A stretch of DNA of 64,000 nt from Kribbella voronezhensis (GTDB taxonomy: Bacteria; Actinomycetota; Actinomycetes; Propionibacteriales; Kribbellaceae). The position numbers and the translations under genes are program-made. How positions within the stretch are numbered: the stretch's first letter is position 1; each line of letters starts with the position of its first letter. The stretch covers positions 235,154 to 299,153 of the forward strand of contig NZ_SOCE01000001.1 in NCBI RefSeq assembly GCF_004365175.1, in the 5' to 3' direction. Positions 16,992 to 25,431 of the stretch are shown piece after piece. The notes under the pieces are model-generated. The model did no database searches, was not told the DNA's origin, and saw only the letters and a list, made by a program, of their open reading frames with translations.

Positions 16992-17558
16992 TCAGTCGTC
17001 AGGCTTGGCGGTGAAGTCGATGTCGGCAGTGCTGACCGTGCCCGCGGTTCGCCCGGGGGCACGGTGGTACTGCCAGTACAGATTGGTGTGCGCGATCACC
17101 TTGTCGGGCGGCGGCGCGCCGTACTCGGTCAGGTCCTCGGTCGTGTGGGCGTCGGCGACCAGCGTCGCGTCGTACCCGCGAACCAGTGCACCGTGCAAGG
17201 TCGACCGGATGCACTCGTCGGTCTGTGCTCCGGACACGAACAGCCGCCCGATCCCCCGCTCAGCGAGCACCGTCTCGAGTTCGGTGTCCTCGAACGAGTC
17301 CGGGTAGGTCTTGTGCACCAGCGGCTCGGGCTCGCGCCGCACCAACTCCGGCACGTACTCCCAGCCCTCGCTCCCCTGCGTCAGCTCCCCACCGCTGTGC
17401 TGCACCCAAACCACGTCGACACCATCGGCCCGCGCCTTGTCGACCAACTGCCGGATGTTCCCAACCACCTTGTCGCGCTCGTACGCCTCCCCCACAACCC
17501 CTCGCTGCACGTCGATCACGAGCAACGCAGCATTGGGCCGATCCTCAAACCTACTCAC
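16992..17558 (-). CDS. isochorismatase-family cysteine hydrolase
   Basis: This 188-aa protein has the catalytic triad of the family: Asp16 in LLVIDVQRG, Lys near 83 in VHKTYPDSFEDT, and the nucleophilic Cys near 117 in GAQTDECIRSTLHGA. The cis-peptide region and the late VADAHTT strand are also visible. Family members hydrolyse nicotinamide, N-carbamoyl compounds or isochorismate; nothing here fixes the substrate. The GTG at 17558 follows GGGAGGG at good spacing. It faces the DinB gene, from which it is separated by 44 nt without an obvious hairpin. Confidence 0.88.
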   Translation of the reverse strand: MSRFEDRPNAALLVIDVQRGVVGEAYERDKVVGNIRQLVDKARADGVDVVWVQHSGGELTQGSEGWEYVPELVRREPEPLVHKTYPDSFEDTELETVLAERGIGRLFVSGAQTDECIRSTLHGALVRGYDATLVADAHTTEDLTEYGAPPPDKVIAHTNLYWQYHRAPGRTAGTVSTADIDFTAKPDD

Positions 17559-17631
17559 AACGCCCTCCCAACAATCCGGTAGGCCGCCAGGCTACGACTC
17601 CCCACCGACAAGTCCCACCAGAAAACCGCAC

Positions 17632-17670
17632 CCTCGACGGCCGCGTCGTCTTCGGCGCGGCCGCGGCTTT
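17632..17670. repeat. partial copy of the rpsA 3' coding end
   Basis: About 38 bases here (starting CCTCGACGGCCGCGTCGTC) closely match rpsA coding sequence at about 17812-17850, with a few substitutions and a one-base indel. The copy lies beyond the rpsA stop and its terminator, in no open gene, and looks like a small duplication remnant. Confidence 0.55.
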
Positions 17671-17690
17671 TGGCGGAAGCGTGGTACGTG

Positions 17691-17726
17691 CGAGACCCCC
17701 GCACCCTGGTGGGTGCGGGGGTCTCG
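17691..17726 (-). terminator. rpsA terminator hairpin
   Basis: A perfect 15-bp stem (17691-17705 with 17712-17726, loop CTGGTG) lies 19 nt after the rpsA stop codon. Confidence 0.88.
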
Positions 17727-17745
17727 GTGGGTACTACGGGGTTGC

Positions 17746-19224
17746 TCAGCCCTGGCCGGTGAGCTTCTCGCGGAGTGCCTGCAGGGCCTCGTCGGAAGCG
17801 AGTGCGCCCTCGACGGGCGCGTCGTCCTTCGGGGCGGCCGCGGAGGAGTACGTCGACGCCTCGCCGGCCTCGACGTCCGCCGTCTTGGCGTCCTCGATCT
17901 GCTTCTTGTGGGCCTCCCAGCGCGCGTGGGCCTCGGCGTACTGCCGCTCCCACTCCTCACGCTGCTTGTCGAAGCCCTCGAGCCACTCGCCGGTCTCCGG
18001 GTCGAAGCCGTCCGGGTAGACGTAGTTGCCCTGGTCGTCGTACGTCGCCGCCATGCCGTACAGCGTGGGGTCGAAGTCGTCCGAGACCGGGTCGACGCCC
18101 TCGTTGGCCTGCTTCAGCGACAGCGAGATCCGGCGACGCTCGAGGTCGATGTCGATGATCTTGACCATCACGTCGTCGTTCACCTGAACGACCTGCTCCG
18201 GGATCTCGACGTGACGCTCGGCCAGCTCGGAGATGTGCACCAGACCCTCGATGCCCTCCTCCACGCGGACGAACGCACCGAACGGAACCAGCTTGGTGAC
18301 CTTGCCGGGCACGATCTGGCCCATCTGGTGGGTCCGGGCGAACTGCTGCCACGGGTCTTCCTGGGTCGCCTTCAGCGACAGCGAGACGCGCTCGCGGTCC
18401 ATGTCGACGTCCAGCACCTCGACGGTGACCTCCTGGCCGACCTCGACGACCTCGGTCGGGTGGTCGATGTGCTTCCAGGACAGCTCCGAGACGTGCACCA
18501 GACCGTCGACGCCGCCGAGGTCCACGAACGCACCGAAGTTGACGATCGAGGAGACGACACCCTTGCGGATCTGGCCCTTCTGCAGCTGGGTGAGGAAGTT
18601 CATCCGCACCTCGGACTGCGTCTGCTCCAGCCACGCCCGGCGCGACAGGACCACGTTGTTGCGGTTCTTGTCGAGCTCGATGATCTTGGCCTCGATCTCC
18701 TGGCCGACGTACGGCTGGAGGTCGCGGACCCGGCGCATCTCGACCAGCGAGGCAGGCAGGAAGCCACGGAGGCCGATGTCCAGGATGAGTCCACCCTTGA
18801 CGACCTCGATGACGGTGCCGGTGACGACGCCGTCCTCTTCCTTGATCTTCTCGATCGTGCCCCACGCCTTCTCGTACTGAGCGCGCTTCTTGGACAGGAT
18901 CAGACGGCCTTCCTTGTCCTCCTTCTGGAGAACAAGGGCCTCGACGTGGTCGCCCACGTTGACGACCTCGTTGGGGTCGACGTCGTGCTTGATCGACAGC
19001 TCACGGGAGGGGATGACGCCTTCGGTCTTGTAACCGATGTCGAGGAGAACCTCGTCCCGGTCGACCTTGACGATGGTCCCTTCAACGATGTCGCCGTCGT
19101 TGAAGTACTTGATGGTCTGATCGATCGCCGCGAGGAAGTCTTCCTCCGACCCGATGTCATTGACCGCTACCTGCGGGGTGGTGCGTACTGCGGGGTCGAG
19201 AGGTGCCTCGATGCTGGCCGTCAT
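17746..19224 (-). CDS. rpsA: 30S ribosomal protein S1
   Basis: S1 (492 aa) helps the 30S subunit capture and unfold mRNA. Four S1 RNA-binding domains lie in a row: about 40-110 (GDIVEGTIVKVDRDEVLLDI), 125-195, 210-280 (LQKGQIRKGVVSSIVNFGAF) and 295-370 (GQIVPGKVTKLVPFGAF). An acidic, Ala-rich C-terminal tail follows. Four domains is the actinobacterial form; E. coli has six. The ATG at 19224 fits the conserved MTASIEAP-type opening and has GGAG about 11 nt upstream; longer frames are not supported. In actinobacteria it usually sits between polA and coaE, as here, but with a large insertion on the polA side. Confidence 0.97.
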   Translation of the reverse strand: MTASIEAPLDPAVRTTPQVAVNDIGSEEDFLAAIDQTIKYFNDGDIVEGTIVKVDRDEVLLDIGYKTEGVIPSRELSIKHDVDPNEVVNVGDHVEALVLQKEDKEGRLILSKKRAQYEKAWGTIEKIKEEDGVVTGTVIEVVKGGLILDIGLRGFLPASLVEMRRVRDLQPYVGQEIEAKIIELDKNRNNVVLSRRAWLEQTQSEVRMNFLTQLQKGQIRKGVVSSIVNFGAFVDLGGVDGLVHVSELSWKHIDHPTEVVEVGQEVTVEVLDVDMDRERVSLSLKATQEDPWQQFARTHQMGQIVPGKVTKLVPFGAFVRVEEGIEGLVHISELAERHVEIPEQVVQVNDDVMVKIIDIDLERRRISLSLKQANEGVDPVSDDFDPTLYGMAATYDDQGNYVYPDGFDPETGEWLEGFDKQREEWERQYAEAHARWEAHKKQIEDAKTADVEAGEASTYSSAAAPKDDAPVEGALASDEALQALREKLTGQG

Positions 19225-19483
19225 GTGGTGGGTTGCTCCGTGGGCTGATGGTGTCGTACGGGTGCGCTGGGACCGTTGGATCGCACCCAACCGCTGGATT
19301 GCCTGAACAGGACAGAGTCACCACCGACTGCTGCGAGCACGAGCCTGCTCCGTCCGAGGTCGCGCGGGCCCATAGCGCATCTCACAGAATACGGCTATTG
19401 ACTCGGGCAGGGCAACCCGGGGCACCCGGCTCGACCGGCTGCCCGCCGAGGTCTCCCGACGCGCCACGCAATAACACCTGAAC
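19225..19483 (-). other. rpsA leader/upstream region
   Basis: These 259 bases upstream of rpsA contain no gene. They end at the stop of the phosphotransferase gene, also on the minus strand, and presumably hold the rpsA promoter and any S1 autoregulatory leader. I could not point to a convincing -35/-10 pair or a perfect hairpin. Confidence 0.4.
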
Positions 19484-20413
19484 TCAATGTACGACGTCAG
19501 GCCAGCCCCGGCCGCCCGCGAGGTCGCCCGTGTCGGCGATCCGGGTGATCAGAGTGTGCGCGGCGGCCGCCACCGGGTTGGCCGCGGGCCGGCTCGCGAG
19601 ATCGATCAGCGCCCACAGATCCGCCACCCGCCCTCGCTCGACCACCCGGTCGCCGAGATCGAGACCGGAAGCCAGTACGACGCCCAGCACCGCCTCGCCG
19701 AGGACCGGGTCGTCGCAGAACCGCAGCAGGTTCCCCAGGTCCGTGTACGGCGAACCCGCGTGCGCGAACTCCCAGTCGATCAGCCCGGTGATCTGGGCCG
19801 TCGCCGGGTCCACCAGGAGGTTCTTCGGGTTGAAGTCGCTGTGCACGAGGCAGACCCGGTCGACCCCGCTCTCCGCGAGCTCGTCGGCCCGGTCGATCAC
19901 CGCCTCCATCGAGGTGACCTGGTCCCTGGTCAGCCCCAGGTCGGAAACATGCTGGTTGAACCACTGCAACAGCCCGCCCGCGCCGAACGACTCGATCACC
20001 AACTCCCGCCCGACGAACTGCCCGAAGGTCAGGAACGGCATCCCGCTCAGCCGCACCAGTAGTTCCCCGAGTTGCTCCCCCACCCGCTGCCGTTCCGCCT
20101 CGCCGGCGGTCTCCAGGTAATTCTCGAGATTCATCCCCGGCAGCCGCTCGGTCAGGACATAAGGCGGCCCCTCGTCCGAGACCTCGGGCATCGCGTCCAG
20201 CACCCGCGGCACCGGGAGCAGCCCCCGCACGAGCCGCATCAACGAGACGTCCACGGCCGCCCGAGCAGGCTGGCGCACATACAACCGCAGTACGGCGTCC
20301 TCGCCGGCGGCGCTCACGGCGTACGTCTCACCGCCGTAGCCACCGGTCAACGGAACAGCACTGGCCGCGATTGCTTCGAAACCGTCCACCCCCGCGATCC
20401 TGCCACTGATCAC
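19484..20413 (-). CDS. aminoglycoside phosphotransferase (APH)-fold kinase
   Basis: This 309-aa protein has the APH/choline-kinase fold. The N-lobe opens with LTGGYGGETYAVS, and YVLTERLPGMNLENYL marks the hinge. The catalytic loop is VHSDFNPKNLLVD (Asp and Asn in the Brenner motif), and the metal-binding Asp is in GLIDWEFAHAG. It phosphorylates a small hydroxyl compound; many actinobacterial members are not resistance genes, so an antibiotic substrate should not be assumed. It diverges from the tetR gene across a palindrome, and its probable -10 (TACTCT on the minus strand) lies inside that palindrome. TetR control is therefore likely. Confidence 0.87.
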   Translation of the reverse strand: MISGRIAGVDGFEAIAASAVPLTGGYGGETYAVSAAGEDAVLRLYVRQPARAAVDVSLMRLVRGLLPVPRVLDAMPEVSDEGPPYVLTERLPGMNLENYLETAGEAERQRVGEQLGELLVRLSGMPFLTFGQFVGRELVIESFGAGGLLQWFNQHVSDLGLTRDQVTSMEAVIDRADELAESGVDRVCLVHSDFNPKNLLVDPATAQITGLIDWEFAHAGSPYTDLGNLLRFCDDPVLGEAVLGVVLASGLDLGDRVVERGRVADLWALIDLASRPAANPVAAAAHTLITRIADTGDLAGGRGWPDVVH

Positions 20414-20426
20414 GGACGGAGCTTTT

Positions 20427-20444
20427 TCGCTACCAGAGTAGCGA
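20427..20444. promoter_or_regulatory. TetR operator palindrome
   Basis: TCGCTACCAGAGTAGCGA is a perfect 7-bp inverted repeat around CAGA between the divergent kinase and tetR genes. Part of it (ACCAGAGTAGCG, 20432-20443) recurs as ACCGGAGTAGCG at 20470-20481, 38 bp away on the tetR side, one base different. The pair suggests two TetR sites controlling both directions. Confidence 0.68.
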
Positions 20445-20497
20445 TAAACCTGCTACGGTCTTTTACGACACCGGAGTAGCGGAAAGGAAGCAGCGCG

Positions 20498-21064
20498 ATG
20501 GCGGGACGGGGCAGGCCCCGCGACGGCGGGATCGACGGGCGGGTGCTGGCAGCGGCCGCGGCGGAGATGCGGCGGGCCGGGTACGACGGGTTGTCGATCG
20601 ACCGGGTCGCCGAGCAGGCCGGCGTGGCGAAGACGACGCTGTATCGCCGCTGGGCCACCAAGGCCGAGCTGGTCGTCGCGCTGATCGCCAATCTCCGGGA
20701 GGACGTGCCGTTCGAGCCGACCGACGACCCTCGGCGCGACCTCACCGAGCTGGTCACCGCCATCGCCGCCGGTCTCACCGCCACGCCCACCTCCCTGGTC
20801 GCCGATCTCGCAGCCGCGGCAGCTCGCGAGCCGCGAGTCGGCGAAAGCGTTCGCGCGCTCTGGGCCGACCGCCACCGAGCTGTGACGGCTGTCGTCGCAA
20901 ACGCTCAGGCGGCCGGGCTCGTGCTCGCCCATGTCTCCCCCGCCGTCCTGGTCGACCAACTCGTCGGCCCGCTGTATTACCGGCTGCTCGTCACCGGCGA
21001 GCCGCTCACCCCCGACTACGCGAGGACGCTCGTCAGCAGCGTCCTCGGTGAGGAACCGACATGA
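20498..21064 (+). CDS. TetR/AcrR-family transcriptional regulator
   Basis: This 188-aa regulator has an N-terminal HTH (YDGLSIDRVAEQAGVAKTTLYRRWATKAELV, about residues 28-60) and a C-terminal ligand/dimer domain of the TetR_C_16 or related type. AAGGAAG precedes the ATG by about 9 nt. It overlaps the SRPBCC gene by 4 nt (ATGA) and so is co-translated with it. The palindrome at 20427 and the half-repeat at 20470 lie directly upstream, so it most likely represses itself, the SRPBCC gene and the divergent kinase. The inducing ligand is unknown; it may be what the SRPBCC protein binds. Confidence 0.92.
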   Translation: MAGRGRPRDGGIDGRVLAAAAAEMRRAGYDGLSIDRVAEQAGVAKTTLYRRWATKAELVVALIANLREDVPFEPTDDPRRDLTELVTAIAAGLTATPTSLVADLAAAAAREPRVGESVRALWADRHRAVTAVVANAQAAGLVLAHVSPAVLVDQLVGPLYYRLLVTGEPLTPDYARTLVSSVLGEEPT

Positions 21065-21582
21065 CCAAGAAGCGCAAAGTACTGATCGGGTTCGGAACCG
21101 TAGCCGTCGTCCTGATCGCGTACTGCGTGTTCTCGATCGCCAGGCCGACCGTCCTGCGCACCGCGATCGAGCTGGATGCCACCCCGGACCAGGTCTGGAA
21201 GGTGCTCACCGACCGCGGCAGCTATCCCGACTGGAATCCGTTCATCGTCTCCTCGACCGGTGACCTCACGGCCGGCGCCACGATCACCAATGTCCTCAAA
21301 GACACAGCCGGCAAGGAGACGACCTTCACGCCCAAGCTGCTGGCCGTCGAGCCCGGCCGCGAACTGCGCTGGATCGGCAAGGTCGGCTTCGGCGGGATCT
21401 TCGACGGCGAGCACTCGTTCCGGATCGAGGCGCTGCCCGGCGGCCGGTCGCGGCTGATCCAGCAGGAGACCTTCCGCGGCGTCGCCGTACCGGTGATGGC
21501 CGGCTGGCTCGACAGCAAGATCAAGCCGCAGTTCACCGCGATGAACGAGGCTCTCGCCGCCCGGGTCGCCGCAACGCCCTAG
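21061..21582 (+). CDS. membrane-anchored SRPBCC protein
   Basis: This 173-aa protein has an N-terminal membrane helix (VLIGFGTVAVVLIAYCVFSI, about residues 6-25) followed by an SRPBCC domain. The domain opens TAIELDATPDQVWKVLTDRGSYPDWNPFIV and contains LRWIGKVGFGGIFDGEHSFRI. This is the polyketide-cyclase/dehydrase-like lipid-binding type, here tethered to the membrane. It is translationally coupled to the TetR gene upstream. A membrane-held binding protein for a hydrophobic compound sensed by the TetR protein is a reasonable reading, but it is only inference. Confidence 0.83.
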   Translation: MTKKRKVLIGFGTVAVVLIAYCVFSIARPTVLRTAIELDATPDQVWKVLTDRGSYPDWNPFIVSSTGDLTAGATITNVLKDTAGKETTFTPKLLAVEPGRELRWIGKVGFGGIFDGEHSFRIEALPGGRSRLIQQETFRGVAVPVMAGWLDSKIKPQFTAMNEALAARVAATP

Positions 21583-21592
21583 GGTGATCGGC

Positions 21593-22399
21593 GTGGACTA
21601 CGAGGTGACCGAGCCGCAGCGAATCGGGCTGAGCGAGACCGAGACGTCGCGGGCGAGCCGGACCTACTGGGACAGCGCGGCCGGCGAATATCTCGCCGAA
21701 CACGGCGAGTTTCTCGGCGACGACCGGTTCGTCTGGTGTCCGGAGGGTGTCGACGAGGAGCAGGCCCAGCTGCTCGGCCCGGTCACCGGCCGACGGGTCC
21801 TCGAGGTCGGGTCCGGAGCGGCCCAGTGCTCACGCTGGCTGGCGAAGCAACGCGCCGATGTCTACGCGTTCGACATCTCGGTGGAACAGTTGCGGATCGC
21901 CAAGGACCTGGACCGCCGAACAGGAACCGCAGTACGGACCGTCGCCGCGGACGCAGTACGAATCCCCTTTGCCAGTGGCGTTTTCGACATCGTCTGCTCG
22001 GCGTTCGGCGCACTGCCGTTCGTGGCCGACGCCGAAGACGCGCTGCGAGAGATCGCGCGTGTTCTCAAACCCGGCGGCCTGCTCGTGTACTCCGTGACGC
22101 ACCCGATCCGCTGGAGCATGCCCGACGACCCGACCCCGGCCGGCCTGCGGATCACCCAGTCGTACTTCGACCGCACGCCGTACGTCGAAACCGACGCAGC
22201 CGGTACGCCGGTCTACGCCGAGCACCATCGCACCACCGGCGACTGGATCCGGGCGCTGACCGGAGCCGGCCTGGTCGTCGACGACCTGCTCGAACCCGAA
22301 TGGCCCGCCGGTCACGACCAGGTCTGGGGCGGCTGGGGACCAGAACGCGGCCGGCTGATTCCCGGTACCGCGATCTGGTCGGCCCACAAGCCCGCCTAG
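21593..22399 (+). CDS. class I SAM-dependent methyltransferase
   Basis: This is a 268-aa Rossmann-fold methyltransferase. Motif I is VLEVGSGAAQCSRWL, the acidic residue at the end of beta-2 lies in YAFDISVEQL, motif II is FDIVCSAFGALPFV, and motif III is LKPGGLLVYSVTHP. The sequence resembles actinobacterial methyltransferases of unknown substrate with an N-terminal YWDSAAGEYLAEHG. The GTG at 21593 follows AGGG at 8 nt; another GTG at 21584, nearly touching the previous stop, would add three residues. Its stop overlaps the stop of the convergent DUF3068 gene (shared CTAG), with no room for a separate terminator. Confidence 0.87.
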   Translation: MDYEVTEPQRIGLSETETSRASRTYWDSAAGEYLAEHGEFLGDDRFVWCPEGVDEEQAQLLGPVTGRRVLEVGSGAAQCSRWLAKQRADVYAFDISVEQLRIAKDLDRRTGTAVRTVAADAVRIPFASGVFDIVCSAFGALPFVADAEDALREIARVLKPGGLLVYSVTHPIRWSMPDDPTPAGLRITQSYFDRTPYVETDAAGTPVYAEHHRTTGDWIRALTGAGLVVDDLLEPEWPAGHDQVWGGWGPERGRLIPGTAIWSAHKPA

Positions 22400-23487
22400 G
22401 CCTCTTCGGCCCTGCGAGTACCCCGCGGCCGCAGCTGCAGGTAGACGACGAGGGCGAGCAACAGCAGTCCGATGATCAGCGAGATCAGCGGGACCCAGAA
22501 GCCGATCAGGTGCAACTGGGCGGCCTTCGCCTTGTAACCGCCCTCTTTCTTCTCGTCGCCCTTGCCGCCCTCGACGTTCTTCTTCACGGTGTCGTCGTCG
22601 TAGTAGATCTTCACCTTGGTCGCGGTGACCTTGTCCTGGCCGTTGTAGGCGAAGGTGGCCAACTGCTCTTCCTGGCCCTTGATGATCGCGCCGGTGACCG
22701 GCTCGATCCACAACGTCCGGGTGTTCTCGTAGGTGCGTTGCACGACGACCGAGTCCTTGCCCTGCTGGCCCACCAGGCTGCCCGGCACCTCGAGCGGCTT
22801 CGCCTGCGGCAGGTCCTGCTTGGGCACCTTCTGCTCGAAGACGTAGACGGGCAGGCCGTCCAGCTTCGTCTCGCTCTTGAACTGGATCGGGTACGCCTTG
22901 CGGGTCGTGGTGTCCCAGAACTTGTAGGTCTTCTTCTCGGTCCCGAACGGGAACTTCAGCACCAGACCCTCGTGCCCCTTGAAGAACTCGCTGTCCTTGT
23001 CCGGCTTCAGCCGGTCCTCCGGCTTCAGCGAGTTGCTGATGTACTCGCCGCTGTTGTCGGCCGGGTCGCTGGGATTCCAGCGCACCGCCTCTCCGGTGTG
23101 GGCGTCCAGCACGACGCGCTCCTGGACGAAGCTCAGCGGCAGCTTGTCGGTCTGCGTCGCGTCGTCGGGGAAGGTGTAGTCCTTCTCGTCGTCGGTCACC
23201 ACGGCGGTGTCGAAGACGACGACCTTGCGGTTCAGGGCCTTGCTGATCTTGTCGGCGGCGGCGACGTCGCCGCGGACCGTCCGCCGGGCCCACAGGTCGA
23301 CGCCCGGCTTCTCGGCCAGGTCCTTCACGCTGAAGATGGTCGCGCCCGGTCCGGTCGACAAGGTGTGCGCGACCTGGTCGGCCGGCGCCACCGCCAGCGT
23401 CGGATACGCGTAGAACTTGGACAAAGCAGCAACGCCGATGAAGAAGATGCCCAGTGCGATCACCAAGGCACGACTGCGATTCCCCAC
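22396..23487 (-). CDS. DUF3068 membrane-anchored envelope protein
   Basis: This 363-aa DUF3068 (PorA-like) protein has an N-terminal membrane helix (about 7-27), a large exported beta-rich domain with family segments such as FYAYPTLAVAP and FPFGTEKKTYKFWD, and a C-terminal membrane helix (about 330-352) with a short basic tail. GTG at 23487 follows GGAGGGG. The family is found in Mycobacterium (Rv0227c), Nocardioides and relatives, and the neighbours here resemble those of the mycobacterial gene. Its biochemical role is unknown; an envelope function is likely. Confidence 0.85.
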   Translation of the reverse strand: MGNRSRALVIALGIFFIGVAALSKFYAYPTLAVAPADQVAHTLSTGPGATIFSVKDLAEKPGVDLWARRTVRGDVAAADKISKALNRKVVVFDTAVVTDDEKDYTFPDDATQTDKLPLSFVQERVVLDAHTGEAVRWNPSDPADNSGEYISNSLKPEDRLKPDKDSEFFKGHEGLVLKFPFGTEKKTYKFWDTTTRKAYPIQFKSETKLDGLPVYVFEQKVPKQDLPQAKPLEVPGSLVGQQGKDSVVVQRTYENTRTLWIEPVTGAIIKGQEEQLATFAYNGQDKVTATKVKIYYDDDTVKKNVEGGKGDEKKEGGYKAKAAQLHLIGFWVPLISLIIGLLLLALVVYLQLRPRGTRRAEEA

Positions 23488-23584
23488 AACAACCCCTCCC
23501 GGTCTGTCCGCGGGACGCTACCAGCGAGTAGGCAGGTTGAACAGAGACCGGGAGCGACAAAATCCGGCAGTGGCCGAACTGTCA

Positions 23585-23590
23585 TATAGT
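23585..23590 (+). promoter_or_regulatory. -10 element of the GT-C-like gene
   Basis: TATAGT ends 8 nt before the ATG at 23599, consistent with a leaderless or nearly leaderless mRNA starting the GT-C-like/acyltransferase pair. Confidence 0.55.
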
Positions 23591-23598
23591 CCGGCCCC

Positions 23599-25431
23599 AT
23601 GAGGGGGATCGAGAGCGTTCCGGCGCGGCTGGCGAAGGTGGTGTCCGGCGCGCCCGACATCGCCGTACTGCGGGCTGTCGTGCTCGCCGTCGCGATCGTG
23701 CAGGCCTGTGTGCTGGGGCTGCTCGCGCGCCGCGGCTCGTGGATGAGCGACGACATCGAGTTCCTCGTCCAAGGCGACCGCGGGTTCGCGCCGGGCGAGT
23801 TACTCACCCCGGTGAACGACCACATCGCGCCAGGGCTTCGCTTCGTCTACGCGCTGTTCGCCACCATCGCGCCGCTGAACTGGGATGTCACGATCGCCTG
23901 GCGAGTGCTGATGCAGGCCATCGCCATCGCGTTGATGGGGCTGCTGTTGCTACGCCTGATCGGCCCCAGTCGCTGGGCGCTGACCGGCACGCTGCTCTAC
24001 GCGCTGACCCCGTTGAGCATGCCGTCCTTCATGTCGTTGTCGAGCGCGGTGAACAATCTGCCCGCCCACGTCTTCGGCCTGCTGCTCCTGCACGCGACCC
24101 TCGACTGGTACGCCGGCCACCGTCGCCGAGCCGTTGCCTATGGCCCCCTTTCCCTGCTGATCTCGCTGGCCTGCTGGGAGAAGTCCGGCCTGATCGTCTT
24201 CACTGCCGTCGCGCTCGCCCTCTACCTGCGCGACCGCCCGATCCGGCAATGGGTCCGCCAGAGCCTGCCGTTCGCCGCCGCCCTGGTCGCACCAATAGTT
24301 GCCTTCGGCATCCTTTACCTCACCCACGGCCGGCCGTCGGCGGGCCGCCTTCCCGGCTTCGGCCGGCTGCTCGACCTCGGTGCCCACTCGTTCGCGGTAC
24401 CGCTGGCCGCTCTCGTCGGCGGGCCGTGGGAGTGGAACGCGCTCGCGCCACCGTTCGGTACCGCGGCGACACCCGTGGCCGCGGTTGTCCTGGGTGGCAT
24501 CGTGGCAGCCTTCTTGCTGATGGTGGCATGGCGGCAGGACCGGCGGGCTCTGCTGGTCTGGGCGTCGGTGCTGATCTATGTGCTGGTGACTTTGTTCCTC
24601 GTCTCCTACGGCAGGTTCGCGGCCTTCGGTGACACCTTCACCATCCACTACCACTACTGGTCGGACCTCTCGATCCCGTTGACCCTGGCGGTGGTGCTGA
24701 CCGCGCGATCCGTCCGCCCCCGGCCGATCGCGGTCCGGATCGCGCCGGCCGTCGCGCTTGCGTGCCTGCTGGCCTGGACCGCAGGCATCGTCGTCTCGGA
24801 CGCGCGGTTCGCCACGATCTGGGCCGACAACCCGTCGCGCCCGTACTTCGACCACGTGACCGCCGATCTGGAGCAGGCCGGTCCGGCGGTCAACCTCTGG
24901 GACACCCCGATGCCGCCGACGGTGGTCACCCTGCTGTCCGGCGAGCGCCGGCTGTCTCCCGTACTACGAATGGCCGGCGTCCCCTTCCGCCTACAGGGCC
25001 CCGGCAGTGACCCCTATCTCGTCGACGACACCGGGCGGCTCAAACCCTCCCACCTGGCCGTCTGGTCGCGGGTCGACTTCCCGGAGCCGAAGCAGAAGAC
25101 GATCTGCGGCACCCTGCCGCTGCCTCACAACCGGCCGGTCACCCGGCCGCTGCGGCCGACACAGCAGGAGTTGATCGAGGCCGAGTGGTTCGTCAAGGTC
25201 GGGTACTTCGCCGACCGGGAGTCACGATTGCGAATCGAACTGGTCGACGCCGCCGGCCGGACAGTAGCTTTGCCTGAGCCGGCCGACGCCTGGCCGGCCG
25301 GTGCGGCAGCCATGTACTTCGGGCCGTCGGCGCGGATTCGCGCGACCGCGATCCGGGTGCGCTCGACGGATCCGAAGGCGAACGTCTGCATCACCTCCCT
25401 CGAGATCGGACTTCCCGTGGTGACAGGATGA
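23599..25431 (+). CDS. polytopic GT-C-like glycosyltransferase (putative)
   Basis: This 610-aa protein has about ten membrane helices in residues 25-400 and an exported C-terminal domain of about 180 residues. The first large loop carries SWMSDDIEFLVQGD, an acidic motif in the place where GT-C enzymes keep the catalytic Asp/Glu. A helical region (YALTPLSMPSFMSLSS) resembles other polyprenyl-phosphate-sugar-using transferases. It overlaps the acyltransferase gene by 4 nt, so the two are co-translated. I assign it to envelope glycan assembly from topology and context; no specific family was recognised. Confidence 0.65.
   Translation: MRGIESVPARLAKVVSGAPDIAVLRAVVLAVAIVQACVLGLLARRGSWMSDDIEFLVQGDRGFAPGELLTPVNDHIAPGLRFVYALFATIAPLNWDVTIAWRVLMQAIAIALMGLLLLRLIGPSRWALTGTLLYALTPLSMPSFMSLSSAVNNLPAHVFGLLLLHATLDWYAGHRRRAVAYGPLSLLISLACWEKSGLIVFTAVALALYLRDRPIRQWVRQSLPFAAALVAPIVAFGILYLTHGRPSAGRLPGFGRLLDLGAHSFAVPLAALVGGPWEWNALAPPFGTAATPVAAVVLGGIVAAFLLMVAWRQDRRALLVWASVLIYVLVTLFLVSYGRFAAFGDTFTIHYHYWSDLSIPLTLAVVLTARSVRPRPIAVRIAPAVALACLLAWTAGIVVSDARFATIWADNPSRPYFDHVTADLEQAGPAVNLWDTPMPPTVVTLLSGERRLSPVLRMAGVPFRLQGPGSDPYLVDDTGRLKPSHLAVWSRVDFPEPKQKTICGTLPLPHNRPVTRPLRPTQQELIEAEWFVKVGYFADRESRLRIELVDAAGRTVALPEPADAWPAGAAAMYFGPSARIRATAIRVRSTDPKANVCITSLEIGLPVVTG

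Noticed and set aside
19484..20413. Antibiotic resistance by aminoglycoside phosphorylation
   Set aside because: The fold is right, but sequence alone does not tell an aminoglycoside kinase from the many APH-like kinases of unknown substrate in actinobacteria.
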